From Bacteroidota bacterium (GTDB lineage Bacteria; Bacteroidota; Bacteroidia; Chitinophagales; Saprospiraceae): DNA of 64,000 nucleotides. Below are positions 44,545 through 53,899 of the stretch, one piece after another. The stretch spans positions 34,733 through 98,732 of the forward strand of contig JANSWP010000014.1 of assembly GCA_024743405.1 (NCBI GenBank), written 5' to 3'. The notes under the pieces were generated by a model. That model made no database searches. It saw only the letters and a list, made by a program, of their open reading frames with translations, and was not told the origin of the DNA. Position numbers and translations under genes: made by a program. Numbering within the stretch: position 1 is the first letter of the stretch; each line of letters begins with the position of its first letter.

Positions 44545-45007
44545 GTCAAGTTGTTCTACTCTTTTATGTGAAGTTTAACCTGTTAGATAGGTAGAATTAG
44601 GGCTCGAAAGCCTTTGGTTATAAGGGTAAAGGTGATTTTATTACGAATGAAATAAGATGAAGAAAACTAGAGAGGAGAATTCTATTGAATTAGTATAGAA
44701 AGTAAGTTTTTGAAAAAAGTGTGTTTCTCGGTTGAAATCAAATCCCATTTTTTATTTCGAAAATCCTTTCAGAATAAATCCTTATGCGGAGAGCTATTTC
44801 TAATTAATCTTGGCAATAGCTCTTTCAAATCCGTATATTTGGAATCGATTTTACATATCGGAGTAATGTTTTTTTGTAAAATACTGAAAATCAACATCAT
44901 ATAATAAAAGGATAGATTTACGTGTGAAGTTATAATCTCCAAAAAATAAGGAACCGGATTTCAAATAATCATCAATCGTAAATCATCAATCGTAAATCAA
45001 TAGGATT
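44545..45007. other. Intergenic region with heptamer leader before the helicase gene
   Basis: The region is mostly featureless AT-rich DNA with one weak GAGCTATT/AATAGCTC hairpin (about 44790-44823). At 44967-45001 five exact tandem heptamers occur: AATCATC, AATCGTA, AATCATC, AATCGTA and AATCAAT. They end six bases before the TTG start of the helicase. A 64-codon frame at 44710 has no protein character. Confidence 0.7.
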
Positions 45008-46252
45008 TTGACATTTAAAGAATTGAATATAAGTGATCAGCTTTTGTCTGGATTAGATGCGATGGGGTTTGAAAAAGCGACACCCATTCAAGAACAGGCT
45101 ATTCCGCTAATATTGGATGGCAAAGATTTGATCGCTTGTGCCCAAACTGGGACTGGGAAAACGGCTGCTTTTTTACTTCCAATTATTGACCAATTAATGG
45201 GAAATGATACTAAATCTGTAGATGCACTTATTTTAGTCCCTACCCGAGAGCTTGCCGTACAAATTGATCAACAATTGGAAGGTTTTGCTTATTTCACAGA
45301 TATTAGTTCTATTCCGATTTATGGAGGGCGTGATGGCAATTCGTTTGATGATGAAAAGAGAGCATTAAAATTGGGCGCCAATATCGTTGTTGCAACTCCG
45401 GGTCGATTGATCGCCCATTTAAATATGGGGTATGTTAAAATTGATCAATTAAAGCACTTAATATTGGATGAGGCAGATAGAATGTTAGATATGGGGTTTC
45501 AAAATGACATAATGAAAATCATTAATTATTTGCCTAAAGAGCGGCAGACTTTGATGTTTTCAGCGACTATGCCTCCTAAGATTAGACAATTTTCCAAACG
45601 GATTTTAATTAAGCCGGAACAAATAAGCCTTGCTATTTCAAAACCAGCAGCGGGTATTTTACAAGGTGCTTATTATGCGGAAGACAATCAAAAACCTCAT
45701 TTGATTGTGCACTTGTTAAAAAAGCGAAAAGGCGTCAATGAGCGTATTTTAATTTTCTCGAGTACCAAAGCTAACGTGAAAAACATCGTTTCTGCTTTGA
45801 AAAGCGGAGGATTAGGTGCGGGGGAAATTCACTCTGATTTGGATCAAAAAGCTCGGGAAGAAATGTTGAGGAGCTTTAAGAATGGTAGTCAACCAATTTT
45901 GGTTGCTACAGATATATTATCCAGAGGAATTGATGTAAAGGGCATAGACTTAGTCGTAAATTATGATGTGCCTGGTGATGCAGAAGATTATATACACAGA
46001 ATTGGACGAACGGCGAGAGCAGACTCAGAAGGAGTTGCATTGACTTTTATTAATAGAAAAGATCGGCGCAAATTTTCTAGTATTGAATATTTGATGGAAC
46101 AGGAAGTGAAGAAAGTGAATTTGCCTCCAGAGATTCCTAAAGCACAAGCCCCAGAACCTTCAAGAGGGCGATCCAACTCCCGAAATTATAGATCAGGTGG
46201 AGGTAGAGGAGGCAATAAGAATAGAAGATCTAACAAACCAAAGAGAAGATAG
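45008..46252 (+). CDS. DEAD-box RNA helicase
   Basis: 414 residues, TTG start (MTFKELNISDQLLSGL). All core motifs are present in order: Q motif FEKATPIQEQAIP, motif I AQTGTGKT, Ia PTRELAVQ, TPGRLI, II DEADRMLDMGF, III SAT, IV ILIFSSTK, V ATDILSRGIDV, VI HRIGRTARA. The C-terminal tail (about 375-414) is Arg/Gly/Ser-rich (EPSRGRSNSRNYRSGGGRGG), as in RhlE-type helicases, and probably binds RNA. It may act in ribosome assembly or mRNA decay. It sits just upstream of the S10 operon, with a weak hairpin and the S10 promoter between them. Confidence 0.94.
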   Translation: MTFKELNISDQLLSGLDAMGFEKATPIQEQAIPLILDGKDLIACAQTGTGKTAAFLLPIIDQLMGNDTKSVDALILVPTRELAVQIDQQLEGFAYFTDISSIPIYGGRDGNSFDDEKRALKLGANIVVATPGRLIAHLNMGYVKIDQLKHLILDEADRMLDMGFQNDIMKIINYLPKERQTLMFSATMPPKIRQFSKRILIKPEQISLAISKPAAGILQGAYYAEDNQKPHLIVHLLKKRKGVNERILIFSSTKANVKNIVSALKSGGLGAGEIHSDLDQKAREEMLRSFKNGSQPILVATDILSRGIDVKGIDLVVNYDVPGDAEDYIHRIGRTARADSEGVALTFINRKDRRKFSSIEYLMEQEVKKVNLPPEIPKAQAPEPSRGRSNSRNYRSGGGRGGNKNRRSNKPKRR

Positions 46253-46269
46253 TCAGATGGAAATTTGAG

Positions 46270-46298
46270 CGTAGACCTCAATGTTTCTACGTGTTTTG
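46270..46298 (+). terminator. Weak hairpin after the helicase gene
   Basis: CGTAGA (46270-46275) and TCTACG (46286-46291) form a 6-bp stem followed by TGTTTTG, 18 bases after the helicase stop. Confidence 0.45.
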
Positions 46299-46361
46299 AT
46301 ATATCATTATTATATTTTTTCTTGCTGTTGAAAAAAAAATAAGTTTCTTTCCATTTTATTC

Positions 46362-46391
46362 TTGGAAATATAAATCATATTTCTACCTTTG
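46362..46391 (+). promoter_or_regulatory. S10 operon promoter
   Basis: TTG (46362-46364), 19 bases, TACCTTTG (46384-46391) is a perfect Bacteroidota -33/-7 pair, placing transcription start near 46397 at the base of the leader hairpin. Confidence 0.85.
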
Positions 46392-46396
46392 CAGCC

Positions 46397-46434
46397 GCTT
46401 AGGAAAAGTCACTTATTCGAAGTGATTCTTAAGC
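46397..46434 (+). promoter_or_regulatory. 5-prime leader hairpin of the S10 operon
   Basis: GCTTA, GAA and TCACTT on the left pair with AAGTGA, TTC and TTAAGC on the right around an ATTCG loop, with small internal bulges. It lies at the predicted 5-prime end of the transcript, 28 bases before rpsJ. It could stabilise the mRNA or bind a ribosomal protein for feedback control. Confidence 0.55.
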
Positions 46435-46462
46435 AAGAAAAAATTAAATTTTTCAATAGGTT

Positions 46463-46771
46463 ATGAATCAAAAAATCAGAATCAAACTTCGTTCTTACGA
46501 CCACAACTTAGTGGACAAGTCTACGGAGAAGATTGTGAAGACAGTCCGAAATAGTGGAGCTGTTGTAACTGGACCGATTCCGCTGCCAACTGAGAAAGAA
46601 ATTTTTACTGTCCTGCGTTCACCGCACGTCAATAAAAAATCTCGGGAGCAGTTTCAGTTGCGAACACACAAGCGACTAATCGAAATTTATACGCCTACCC
46701 AAAAGACAGTCGATGCACTGTCTAAGTTGGAGCTGCCGAGTGGTGTTGACATTCAAGTTAAATTAACTTGA
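46463..46771 (+). CDS. rpsJ: 30S ribosomal protein S10
   Basis: 102 residues, full length. Family segments [45 protein letters not shown] and [30 protein letters not shown] are intact. S10 sits in the 30S head and, as NusE, also joins antitermination complexes. It is the first gene of the cluster here: the rpsL-rpsG-fusA genes that often precede it are absent and a helicase gene takes their place. Confidence 0.98.
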   Translation: MNQKIRIKLRSYDHNLVDKSTEKIVKTVRNSGAVVTGPIPLPTEKEIFTVLRSPHVNKKSREQFQLRTHKRLIEIYTPTQKTVDALSKLELPSGVDIQVKLT

Positions 46772-46843
46772 TCGTATTTCTCCATTGCGGTGTAAATTTC
46801 ATTTTCAAAATATAGATTGATTTGATTGACGGGGTTGTATTTT

Positions 46844-46878
46844 AATCGTCAATCTTGAATCATAAATCGTAAATCAGT
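46844..46878 (+). repeat. Heptamer array between rpsJ and rplC
   Basis: Five units at exact 7-bp steps: AATCGTC, AATCTTG, AATCATA, AATCGTA and AATCAGT, ending five bases before the rplC start. An upstream GATTGATTTGATTGACG stretch (about 46815-46831) can pair with them. Confidence 0.75.
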
Positions 46879-46883
46879 AAAGG

Positions 46884-47507
46884 ATGAACGGTTTGATCGG
46901 TAAGAAGATCGGTATGACCAGCATTTTTGATGCTGAAGGTCGAAATGTAGCTTGCACAGTCGTTGAGGCTGGTCCATGCGTAGTTACACAAGTCAAGACA
47001 GAAGATTCTGATGGTTACAATGCCCTCCAAGTAGGGTATGGTGATGCTAAAGTCAAGAATACTTCCAAACCTATGATGGGACACTTCGACAAAGCCAAAA
47101 CTGCTCCTAAGAAGAAAGTGATGGAATTCAGAGATTTTGATGCTGTTGAAAAACAGTTAGGAGATCTTGTGAAATTAGATGACTTATTTGTGGAGGGAGA
47201 ACTAGTAACTGCAGTAGGTACTAGTAAAGGTAAAGGTTTTCAAGGTGTTGTTAAGCGGTATGGATTTAAAGGTGTTAACGACGCGACTCACGGTCAGCAT
47301 AATCGTCAGCGAGCACCTGGATCTATTGGAGCAGCCTCTTATCCTGCAAAAGTATTCAAAGGAATGCGAATGGGGGGTAGAACAGGAGGTAAGCGCATAA
47401 CTGTCCAGAATTTGGAGGTTGTAAAAATCTTCGCTGAAAAGAATTTGATCCTTGTCAAAGGAGCTATTCCTGGTCACAAAGGATCAATGGTTATTCTTCA
47501 AAAATAA
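46884..47507 (+). CDS. rplC: 50S ribosomal protein L3
   Basis: 207 residues. Start [19 protein letters not shown], central [19 protein letters not shown], the extended-loop segment [28 protein letters not shown] and the C-terminal [15 protein letters not shown] are all typical. L3 binds 23S rRNA near the peptidyl transferase centre and nucleates 50S assembly. The rplD reading frame continues directly downstream. Confidence 0.98.
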   Translation: MNGLIGKKIGMTSIFDAEGRNVACTVVEAGPCVVTQVKTEDSDGYNALQVGYGDAKVKNTSKPMMGHFDKAKTAPKKKVMEFRDFDAVEKQLGDLVKLDDLFVEGELVTAVGTSKGKGFQGVVKRYGFKGVNDATHGQHNRQRAPGSIGAASYPAKVFKGMRMGGRTGGKRITVQNLEVVKIFAEKNLILVKGAIPGHKGSMVILQK

Positions 47508-47575
47508 TGTGTGTTCAGGTGCTTAAGTTTTTGAAAGAAAATTTAAACACACCGACACTAGAACACGATAGAATT

Positions 47576-48202
47576 ATGAAACTTGATGTTTTAAATATTC
47601 AAGGTGAAAAAACAGGTCGAAGTATAGACTTGCCTGCTGATATCTTTGGTGTTGAGCCTAATGAACATGCAGTTTGGCTTTATGTAAAAGCATTTTTGGC
47701 GAACCAACGCCAAGGTACTCATAAGTCAAAAGAGCGTGGTGAAATTGCGGGTTCAAGAAGAAAGATTAAGCGTCAGAAAGGAACTGGAACAGCTCGTGCT
47801 GGTGATATTAAAAGTCCAGTTTTTAGAGGTGGAGGACGTGCTTTTGGACCAAAGCCGAGAGATTACCGTCAGAAAATGAATAAAAAGGTAAAGCAATTGG
47901 CTCGAAAGTCTGCATTATCTTCTAAAGCTGCTGATGGCGGAATTATGATCTTGGAAGATTTCTCTTTTGATGCACCAAAAACGAGTGCATACATTAATAT
48001 TCTTCAAAATCTAAAGTGCAGTGACAAGAAAACTGTTTTAGTAATTGGAGAAGCTGATAATGACATTTATTTGTCAAGCCGAAATATTCAGAAATCTAGT
48101 GTTGTTAATGCAGCAGATTTGAACCCGTATCAAATTTTAAATGCAAACACATTGATTCTTTCTGAAGGCTCTATCGAGAAATTGAAAGAAACTTTTAATT
48201 AA
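47576..48202 (+). CDS. rplD: 50S ribosomal protein L4
   Basis: 208 residues from the ATG at 47576 (MKLDVLNIQGEKTGRSIDLP). The open frame extends 23 codons upstream to an ATG overlapping the L3 stop, but that extension is not conserved. The loop lining the exit tunnel is intact (RQGTHKSKERGEIAGSRRK, KRQKGTGTARAGDIKSPVFRGGG). In E. coli L4 represses its own operon; whether this applies here is unknown. Confidence 0.96.
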   Translation: MKLDVLNIQGEKTGRSIDLPADIFGVEPNEHAVWLYVKAFLANQRQGTHKSKERGEIAGSRRKIKRQKGTGTARAGDIKSPVFRGGGRAFGPKPRDYRQKMNKKVKQLARKSALSSKAADGGIMILEDFSFDAPKTSAYINILQNLKCSDKKTVLVIGEADNDIYLSSRNIQKSSVVNAADLNPYQILNANTLILSEGSIEKLKETFN

Positions 48203-48263
48203 ATACTCTTTATACAGTTCATTTATTGAATTTGTATCTAAAGTATGCAAAGTAACTTTAGTT

Positions 48264-48560
48264 ATGGCTAAGGAAATATTAATCAAGCCAATTATCACAG
48301 AAAAAGCAGATCGGTTGACAGATAGTCTTAACCAGTATAGCTTTATTGTGGATAAGAAGTCGAATAAAATTGAAATCAGAAAGGCGATTGAAGACTTATA
48401 TAGCGTGCAGGTGGAATCGGTGAATACGATTATTATGCCAGCAAAAGCTAAAAGTCGAAATACGCGAGCGGGATTGATAAAAGGAAGGGTTTCAAGTTAT
48501 AAAAAAGCCATTATCACTTTGGCTGATGGCGAAGAAATTGATTTCTTCGGCGATATTTAA
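48264..48560 (+). CDS. rplW: 50S ribosomal protein L23
   Basis: 98 residues. ILIKPIITEKADRLTD, YSFIVDKKSNKIEIRKAIEDLYSVQVESVNTI and KGRVSSYKKAIITLADGEEIDFFG define the family. L23 lies at the tunnel exit and docks trigger factor, SRP and the translocon. Positioned between L4 and L2, as usual. Confidence 0.97.
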   Translation: MAKEILIKPIITEKADRLTDSLNQYSFIVDKKSNKIEIRKAIEDLYSVQVESVNTIIMPAKAKSRNTRAGLIKGRVSSYKKAIITLADGEEIDFFGDI

Positions 48561-48635
48561 ATGAAATAAAAAGAGAGGTTGCGAGTCTCGATTTTGTGTT
48601 GAGATTAGAATAGCCTCGGATAAACATTTTATACA

Positions 48636-49472
48636 ATGTCACTTAAAAAGTTTAATCCGATAACGCCAGGTACTCGTTTTAGAGTTGGTAACACTTTCGA
48701 TGAGGTGACGACTGACAAGCCTGAGAAAAGTTTAATGACTGGTCTTCATAAAAAAGGTGGTCGTAATAACTCAGGTAAAATGACAGCTCGATACAGAGGT
48801 GGAGGACATAAGCGTAGTTATCGTATCATTGATTTTAAAAGAAACAAAGATGGTATTCCTGCAACAGTGAAAACCATTGAATACGATCCAAACCGTACTG
48901 CATACATTGCTTTAATTGTTTATAAAGATGGTGAAAAGCGATATATCATTGCCCCTAACGGTTTAAAAGTCGGAGATGAAATCTCATCTGGTTCAAAAGC
49001 GACTCCAAATATTGGTAACACATTATTTTTGAAAGATATTCCATTAGGTTCTACTATTCATGCAATTGAATTAGCTCCTGGAAAAGGTGCTGCAATGGCA
49101 AGGTCAGCAGGAACAAATGGTACATTGATGGGACGTGAAGGTAAATACGCAATTGTTCGCCTTCCTTCTGGTGAGGTAAGAAGAGTATTGTTAACATGCC
49201 GAGCAACGATGGGGACAACTTCAAACCCTGATCATCAATTACAAGTATTAGGAAAAGCGGGACGAAAAAGATGGTTAGGAGTTAGACCTAGGACTAGAGG
49301 GGTAGCGATGAATCCAGTAGATCACCCGATGGGTGGAGGTGAAGGTAAATCTTCAGGTGGTCACCCAAGGTCTAGAACAGGGATCATGGCGAAAGGTCAA
49401 AAAACTCGAAATAATAAGAAGTATTCTACGAAATTGATTATTACGAAGAGAAAGACGAAATCAAGAAAGTAA
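48636..49472 (+). CDS. rplB: 50S ribosomal protein L2
   Basis: 278 residues, full length. [38 protein letters not shown], the central SH3-like RNA-binding part and the C-terminal [20 protein letters not shown] loop, which contacts 23S rRNA next to the peptidyl transferase centre, are all present. L2 is required for subunit association and peptidyl transfer. Confidence 0.98.
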   Translation: MSLKKFNPITPGTRFRVGNTFDEVTTDKPEKSLMTGLHKKGGRNNSGKMTARYRGGGHKRSYRIIDFKRNKDGIPATVKTIEYDPNRTAYIALIVYKDGEKRYIIAPNGLKVGDEISSGSKATPNIGNTLFLKDIPLGSTIHAIELAPGKGAAMARSAGTNGTLMGREGKYAIVRLPSGEVRRVLLTCRATMGTTSNPDHQLQVLGKAGRKRWLGVRPRTRGVAMNPVDHPMGGGEGKSSGGHPRSRTGIMAKGQKTRNNKKYSTKLIITKRKTKSRK

Positions 49473-49537
49473 TATTTATGTTAGTAAAGGGCGATTATTC
49501 AAATCACCCGTTACAAATCACTAAGTAATTATAACAG

Positions 49538-49807
49538 ATGGCTCGTTCAATAAAAAAAGGACCATACGTATTTCATAAGTTAATGACTAAAGTAGATAAG
49601 GCTAAAGAGAGCACTAAGAAATCAGTCATAAAAACTTGGTCACGATCTTCAATGATCATTCCAGACATGGTAGGACTTACAATTGCTGTACATAATGGCA
49701 AAACATTCGTACCTGTCTTCGTAACGGAAAATATGGTGGGTCATAAGTTGGGAGAATTTTCTCCAACTCGCCAATTTAGAGGACACGCTGGAAATCGTAA
49801 GAAATAA
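49538..49807 (+). CDS. rpsS: 30S ribosomal protein S19
   Basis: 89 residues with [42 protein letters not shown] and [20 protein letters not shown], all standard. S19 forms a head complex with S13 near the A-site tRNA. The following spacer carries a heptamer hairpin. Confidence 0.98.
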   Translation: MARSIKKGPYVFHKLMTKVDKAKESTKKSVIKTWSRSSMIIPDMVGLTIAVHNGKTFVPVFVTENMVGHKLGEFSPTRQFRGHAGNRKK

Positions 49808-49812
49808 AATTA

Positions 49813-49881
49813 GTTCCCGGTTTCCGGTTCAGAGCTCAATTTAAAAGAACTCAGAACTGTGAACTCAGAACTCAGAACTGA
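49813..49881. repeat. 7-bp-periodic hairpin between rpsS and rplV
   Basis: Left arm GTTCCCG, GTTTCCG, GTTCAGA and GCTCAAT (49813-49840); right arm GAACTCA, GAACTGT, GAACTCA, GAACTCA and GAACTGA (49847-49881). Every unit is exactly 7 bp and the arms can pair through GTTC/GAAC. It ends five bases before the rplV ATG. Confidence 0.85.
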
Positions 49882-49886
49882 TAAAA

Positions 49887-50279
49887 ATGGAAGCAGTTGC
49901 TAAACTAAAAAATTGCCCAATGTCTCCGCGAAAAATGCGGTTAGTTGTGGACAATATTCGTGGCAAAAAAGTAGACGAGGCTTTAGATATTTTGCGCTTT
50001 ACAAAAAAGGAAGCTGCTGAGTGGGTAGAGAAGGTATTGCTGTCAGCTATTGCCAATTGGGAGCATAAGTTAGATGGTATTGAGAGCGCGGATGATTATA
50101 ATTTAATCATTACTAAAGCCTTCGTTGATGAAGGTACAATGTTAAAGCGTTTTCGTCCAGCTCCACACGGTCGAGCGCATAGAATTCGTAAACGTACTAA
50201 CCATATTACATTAGTAGTGGAAAACAGCCTAATGTTAGACAGCGAAGCTGAAGGTGGTACTAACGATGAAGAAGAATAG
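49887..50279 (+). CDS. rplV: 50S ribosomal protein L22
   Basis: 130 residues. CPMSPRKMRLVVDNIRGKKVDEALDIL, the AIANWEHK helix and the tunnel-lining hairpin KRFRPAPHGRAHRIRKRTNHITLVV are present. An acidic tail (LDSEAEGGTNDEEE) extends beyond the usual end. L22 contacts all 23S domains and lines the exit tunnel. Confidence 0.97.
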   Translation: MEAVAKLKNCPMSPRKMRLVVDNIRGKKVDEALDILRFTKKEAAEWVEKVLLSAIANWEHKLDGIESADDYNLIITKAFVDEGTMLKRFRPAPHGRAHRIRKRTNHITLVVENSLMLDSEAEGGTNDEEE

Positions 50280-50349
50280 ATTTTAATAGATATTTTACAA
50301 TGCATAAATTGATTTTATCCACTGTAAAGTATTATTAGCAATAATAAAA

Positions 50350-51114
50350 ATGGGTCAAAAAACGAATCCAATTGGTAATCGCTTAGGAATTATTAGAGGC
50401 TGGGAATCTAGCTGGTTTGGTGGAAGAGACTTTGCAAGTAAAGTTGTGGAAGATGATAAAATTAGAACCTACCTCCGAGCACGTATAACCAAAGGTGGAA
50501 TAGCTCGAATTATTATTGAGCGAACCCTGAAGCGTATTACTGTAACCATTCATACTTCTCGCCCAGGAATTATCATTGGTAAGGGAGGACAAGAAGTTGA
50601 TAGAATTCGTGAGGAGTTGCGTAAGCTTTCAGGTAAAGATGTTCAAATTAATATTGTTGAAATTCGTAAGCCTGAATTAGATGCACATATAGTAGGTGAA
50701 TCTATAGCAAAACAGATTGAATCACGTATTAATTATAGACGTGCTATCAAAATGGCTATTCAATCTACTATTCGAGCAGGAGCTGAAGGAATCAAAGTAC
50801 GTATTTCTGGTAGATTGAATGGAGCGGAAATGGCACGTTCAGAGGAATACAAGGAAGGACGTACACCTTTGCATACTTTCCGAGCAGATATAGATTATGC
50901 TTTAACTGAAGCCTTAACCGTCTATGGTAAAATTGGCATCAAAGTATGGATCTGTAATGGAGAGGTACTTGGGAAACGTGATCTTTCTCCAAATGTAGGT
51001 GCAGGAAATAAAGACCGTGGTGGAAGAGGAAGAGGTGGTGATCGTCGTGGTGGCGGTGGAAGAGGAAGAGGTGGTGATCGTCGTGGTGGCGGTGGAAGAG
51101 GAAGAAGAGACTAA
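50350..51114 (+). CDS. rpsC: 30S ribosomal protein S3 with RGG-repeat tail
   Basis: 254 residues. The body is a normal S3 ([20 protein letters not shown]-domain [54 protein letters not shown]). After about residue 215 there is a tail of Arg/Gly repeats ([15 protein letters not shown] twice and a part) encoded by a 36-bp tandem repeat at 51019-51111. S3 is part of the mRNA entry tunnel helicase centre. The tail could add RNA affinity. Confidence 0.97.
   Translation: MGQKTNPIGNRLGIIRGWESSWFGGRDFASKVVEDDKIRTYLRARITKGGIARIIIERTLKRITVTIHTSRPGIIIGKGGQEVDRIREELRKLSGKDVQINIVEIRKPELDAHIVGESIAKQIESRINYRRAIKMAIQSTIRAGAEGIKVRISGRLNGAEMARSEEYKEGRTPLHTFRADIDYALTEALTVYGKIGIKVWICNGEVLGKRDLSPNVGAGNKDRGGRGRGGDRRGGGGRGRGGDRRGGGGRGRRD
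51019..51111 (+). repeat. 36-bp tandem repeat in the 3-prime end of rpsC
   Basis: Two identical 36-bp units (51019-51054 and 51055-51090) and a 21-base partial unit, beginning GGTGGAAGAGGAAGA, encode the RGG tail of S3. Nucleotide identity suggests recent duplication or gene conversion. Confidence 0.85.
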
Positions 51115-51153
51115 TATTATTCTCATAGGGTCTGAAAATTAGAAAATTCAGCG

Positions 51154-51161
51154 TACCTTTG
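51154..51161 (+). promoter_or_regulatory. Internal -7 promoter box upstream of rplP
   Basis: TACCTTTG followed by GCGCGG is a perfect -7 box in the 149-base rpsC-rplP spacer. At 19 bases upstream the sequence is CTG instead of TTG. It may start a secondary transcript from rplP onward. Confidence 0.55.
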
Positions 51162-51263
51162 CGCGGCTTTTCAGATCTAGGTTAGATAATAGTATTAATT
51201 TTTAAATTATTTTTCCGTAACTATCTGAATATTAAGTTGATACGGATTTAAATTAATAGTAAA

Positions 51264-51683
51264 ATGTTACAGCCGAAACGGACAAAATATCGTAAGCAGC
51301 AAAAAGGACGTAATAATAGCGTCGCGAAAAGAGGTACGCTTGTATCATTCGGATCTTTCGGTTTGAAAGCAGTAACTGGTGGTCGAATCACTAACCGTCA
51401 AATAGAATCTGCTCGGATTGCCATGACTCGATATATGAAAAGAGAGGGCAAGGTTTGGATTCGAATTTTTCCTGATAAACCCATAACATCGAAACCTCAA
51501 GAGGTACGTATGGGTAAAGGTAAAGGGGCACTGGATCATTGGGTTGCTCAAGTTCAACCAGGAAGAATTATGTTTGAAATGGATGGTGTTCCACGAGAAG
51601 TTGCAATGGAAGCACTTCGTTTGGCAGCTCAAAAATTGCCAGTTATGACGAAAGTGACCATTCGACCAGATTATGTAGGCTAA
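51264..51683 (+). CDS. rplP: 50S ribosomal protein L16
   Basis: 139 residues. [82 protein letters not shown] and the C-terminal [21 protein letters not shown] are standard. L16 supports A-site tRNA accommodation. The ATG start follows an A-rich leader after the internal promoter-like site. Confidence 0.98.
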   Translation: MLQPKRTKYRKQQKGRNNSVAKRGTLVSFGSFGLKAVTGGRITNRQIESARIAMTRYMKREGKVWIRIFPDKPITSKPQEVRMGKGKGALDHWVAQVQPGRIMFEMDGVPREVAMEALRLAAQKLPVMTKVTIRPDYVG

Positions 51684-51758
51684 TAATTGGCTCTATTGTT
51701 TAGAGTTTTAAGTTTTTAATTTATTAATCTAAACAAAACGCCTTGAATTTTATAAAAA

Positions 51759-52019
51759 ATGGCAAGTAAAAAATACTTAGAACTACAAGATTTCTCAAAT
51801 GAGGATCTAGTAGCAGAGTTGGGAGAAACAGCCGCTCAGTTCAGTAAACTAAAATTCGATCATGCCATCAAGGGATTGGATAATCCGCTAGTATTGAGAG
51901 AGGTACGTAGAGATTTGGCTCGACTTAAAACTGAAGTGAGACGTCGGGAGCTAGCTGAAATGAGTGAAGGAGACTTGGCAAACCGCTCTAAGATTAGAGC
52001 TAGAAGAAGAAAGAAATAG
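51759..52019 (+). CDS. rpmC: 50S ribosomal protein L29
   Basis: 86 residues, somewhat longer than the usual 60-70. The helical core (LQDFSNEDLVAELGETAAQFSKLKF, NPLVLREVRRDLARLKTEVRRRE) is clear, followed by a basic tail (KIRARRRKK). L29 lies beside L23 at the tunnel exit. Confidence 0.96.
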   Translation: MASKKYLELQDFSNEDLVAELGETAAQFSKLKFDHAIKGLDNPLVLREVRRDLARLKTEVRRRELAEMSEGDLANRSKIRARRRKK

Positions 52020-52089
52020 TTTATGGAATCAGTATCCTGAGTTTTTAATTAAACTTATGTACTGACCTAAACCTTGAACTAAATTAATA

Positions 52090-52347
52090 ATGACAGAAAG
52101 AAATCTTCGTAAAACGAGAACAGGAGTGGTGGTTAGTTCCAAAATGGATAAGACCATTAGCGTGCTGGTTGAGCGTCGTCTTCGTCACCCTATTTATGGG
52201 AAGTTTGTAAAAAAGACGAATAAGTTCATGGCGCATGATGATAAAAATGACTGTAATGAGGGCGATACTGTCCGAATTATGGAAACTCGACCTCTTAGCA
52301 AAAATAAGCGCTGGAGAGTAGTTGAGGTACTCGAAAGAGCAAAATAA
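52090..52347 (+). CDS. rpsQ: 30S ribosomal protein S17
   Basis: 85 residues. [43 protein letters not shown] and [26 protein letters not shown] cover the whole OB-fold. S17 is a primary 16S rRNA-binding protein of the 30S body. Confidence 0.98.
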   Translation: MTERNLRKTRTGVVVSSKMDKTISVLVERRLRHPIYGKFVKKTNKFMAHDDKNDCNEGDTVRIMETRPLSKNKRWRVVEVLERAK

Positions 52348-52394
52348 TGTTGATTTATTTACCCTTGCTGTTGGTTAAACCATTAGGTGGGGGC

Positions 52395-52457
52395 GATTTA
52401 TGATTTATGAATTGCGATTAATTATCGAATTTTTTTAAATGATAAATCACAAAGTAA
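52395..52457. repeat. 7-bp-periodic hairpin between rpsQ and rplN
   Basis: Left arm GATTTAT, GATTTAT, GAATTGC and GATTAAT (52395-52422); right arm AAATGAT, AAATCAC and AAAGTAA (52437-52457). GATTTAT can pair with ATAAATC. The array ends seven bases before the rplN ATG. Confidence 0.75.
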
Positions 52458-52464
52458 AGTTATC

Positions 52465-52830
52465 ATGATTCAACAGGAAAGTAGACTCAAAGTAGCAGAT
52501 AACAGTGGTGCGAAGGAAGTGCTTTGTATTCGTGTTTTAGGCGGTTCAAAAAGAAGGTATGCATCTGTAGGTGATACTATAATCGTAACAGTAAAAGAAG
52601 CATCGCCTGGTGGTGTAAAAAAAGGAACAGTAACTAGAGCAGTTGTTGTTCGAACGAAAAAGGAGATTCGTCGTAAAGATGGTTCTTATATTCGTTTCGA
52701 CGATAATGCAGTTGTGTTATTAACTCCTAATGATGAGCCACGAGGTACTCGTATTTTCGGACCCGTTGCGCGTGAATTGAGAGAGCGAGATTACATGCGT
52801 ATTGTGTCATTGGCACCAGAGGTTTTGTAA
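52465..52830 (+). CDS. rplN: 50S ribosomal protein L14
   Basis: 121 residues. [69 protein letters not shown] and [16 protein letters not shown] are the family signatures. L14 forms an intersubunit bridge and is the docking site of the silencing factor RsfS in other bacteria. Confidence 0.98.
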   Translation: MIQQESRLKVADNSGAKEVLCIRVLGGSKRRYASVGDTIIVTVKEASPGGVKKGTVTRAVVVRTKKEIRRKDGSYIRFDDNAVVLLTPNDEPRGTRIFGPVARELRERDYMRIVSLAPEVL

Positions 52831-52885
52831 ATATTTGATTAACAGAATTTTAGTTTAAGGCTTAATTTATATAAAAGCTATTAAA

Positions 52886-53230
52886 ATGAGCAAGAAAGAT
52901 ACACAAAAGCGTTTCGCACCTAAGTTCCATATCAAGAAAGGTGATCGCGTATTTGTACTCGCTGGAAAGGATAAAGGACAAGAAGGCGAAGTCTTGGAAG
53001 TTTTTCCAGGAAAATACCGGGCGATTGTAGATGGTGTCAATATGGTAAAAAAGCATACCAAGGCTACTCAAGATAATCCTGGTGGTATCAATGACGTACC
53101 TGCGCCTATTCATATTTCTAACTTAATGTTGATTGATCCACAAACTGGTGAGCCGACAAGGGTTGGAAGAAAATTGGAAGAAGGTAAATTGGTTCGATAT
53201 GCGAAAAAATCGGGTGCGATTATTCGTTAA
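52886..53230 (+). CDS. rplX: 50S ribosomal protein L24
   Basis: 114 residues with the KOW motif [41 protein letters not shown] and the C-terminal [22 protein letters not shown]24 initiates 50S assembly by binding the 5-prime region of 23S rRNA. Gap to rplE is 47 bases. Confidence 0.97.
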   Translation: MSKKDTQKRFAPKFHIKKGDRVFVLAGKDKGQEGEVLEVFPGKYRAIVDGVNMVKKHTKATQDNPGGINDVPAPIHISNLMLIDPQTGEPTRVGRKLEEGKLVRYAKKSGAIIR

Positions 53231-53277
53231 TTTGACTGTGTTTACAAGTTTTAATTTATTTAAATATCTGAATAATA

Positions 53278-53835
53278 ATGAGTTACCAACCAAAGCTCAA
53301 AGAGGTTTATAAGGATAAGGTCGTTTCTGCTTTAATGGAACAATTTCAGTATAAAACGATCATGCAGGTTCCTAAATTGCAAAAGATATGTATCAACCAA
53401 GGTGTTGGTGCAGCAACTCAAGATAAAAAATTAGTTGATAATGCACTTAATGAGATGAGCTTAATTGCCGGTCAGAAGGCAGTTCCAACTAAAGCCAAAA
53501 AGTCAATCTCGAATTTTAAGTTGAGAGAGGATATGACTATCGGTACTAGAGTTACTCTACGTAAAAATCAAATGTGGGAATTCATGGAGCGTTTGATTAC
53601 TGTCGCTTTACCAAGGGTTCGTGATTTTCGTGGCATTAATGATAAGAGTTTCGATGGTAGAGGTAACTATTCTATGGGTATTCAGGAGCAAATTATCTTT
53701 CCAGAGATTGATTTAGATAAAGTTCCAAAGATTACAGGAATGGATGTGACTTTTGTGACAACTGCAAAAACAGATGCAGAAGCATTGGCATTATTGAAAT
53801 TGTTAGGAATGCCTTTTAAAAATCAACGAAATTAA
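53278..53835 (+). CDS. rplE: 50S ribosomal protein L5
   Basis: 185 residues. Intact segments include [68 protein letters not shown] and [15 protein letters not shown]5 binds 5S rRNA and contacts P-site tRNA. Confidence 0.98.
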   Translation: MSYQPKLKEVYKDKVVSALMEQFQYKTIMQVPKLQKICINQGVGAATQDKKLVDNALNEMSLIAGQKAVPTKAKKSISNFKLREDMTIGTRVTLRKNQMWEFMERLITVALPRVRDFRGINDKSFDGRGNYSMGIQEQIIFPEIDLDKVPKITGMDVTFVTTAKTDAEALALLKLLGMPFKNQRN

Positions 53836-53899
53836 GAAAATTCAATTTCTAGTTTGAGTAATCTTAAACTTAGAAAATAGGATATATAATTTAATAAAA

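Noticed and set aside
44710..44904. 64-codon frame on the plus strand
   Set aside because: Composition is that of AT-rich random sequence with clustered Phe, Ser and Ile, and it has no conserved neighbours or leader.
49813..49881. CRISPR-like array
   Set aside because: Repeat units are 7 bp without spacers, and no cas genes are present.
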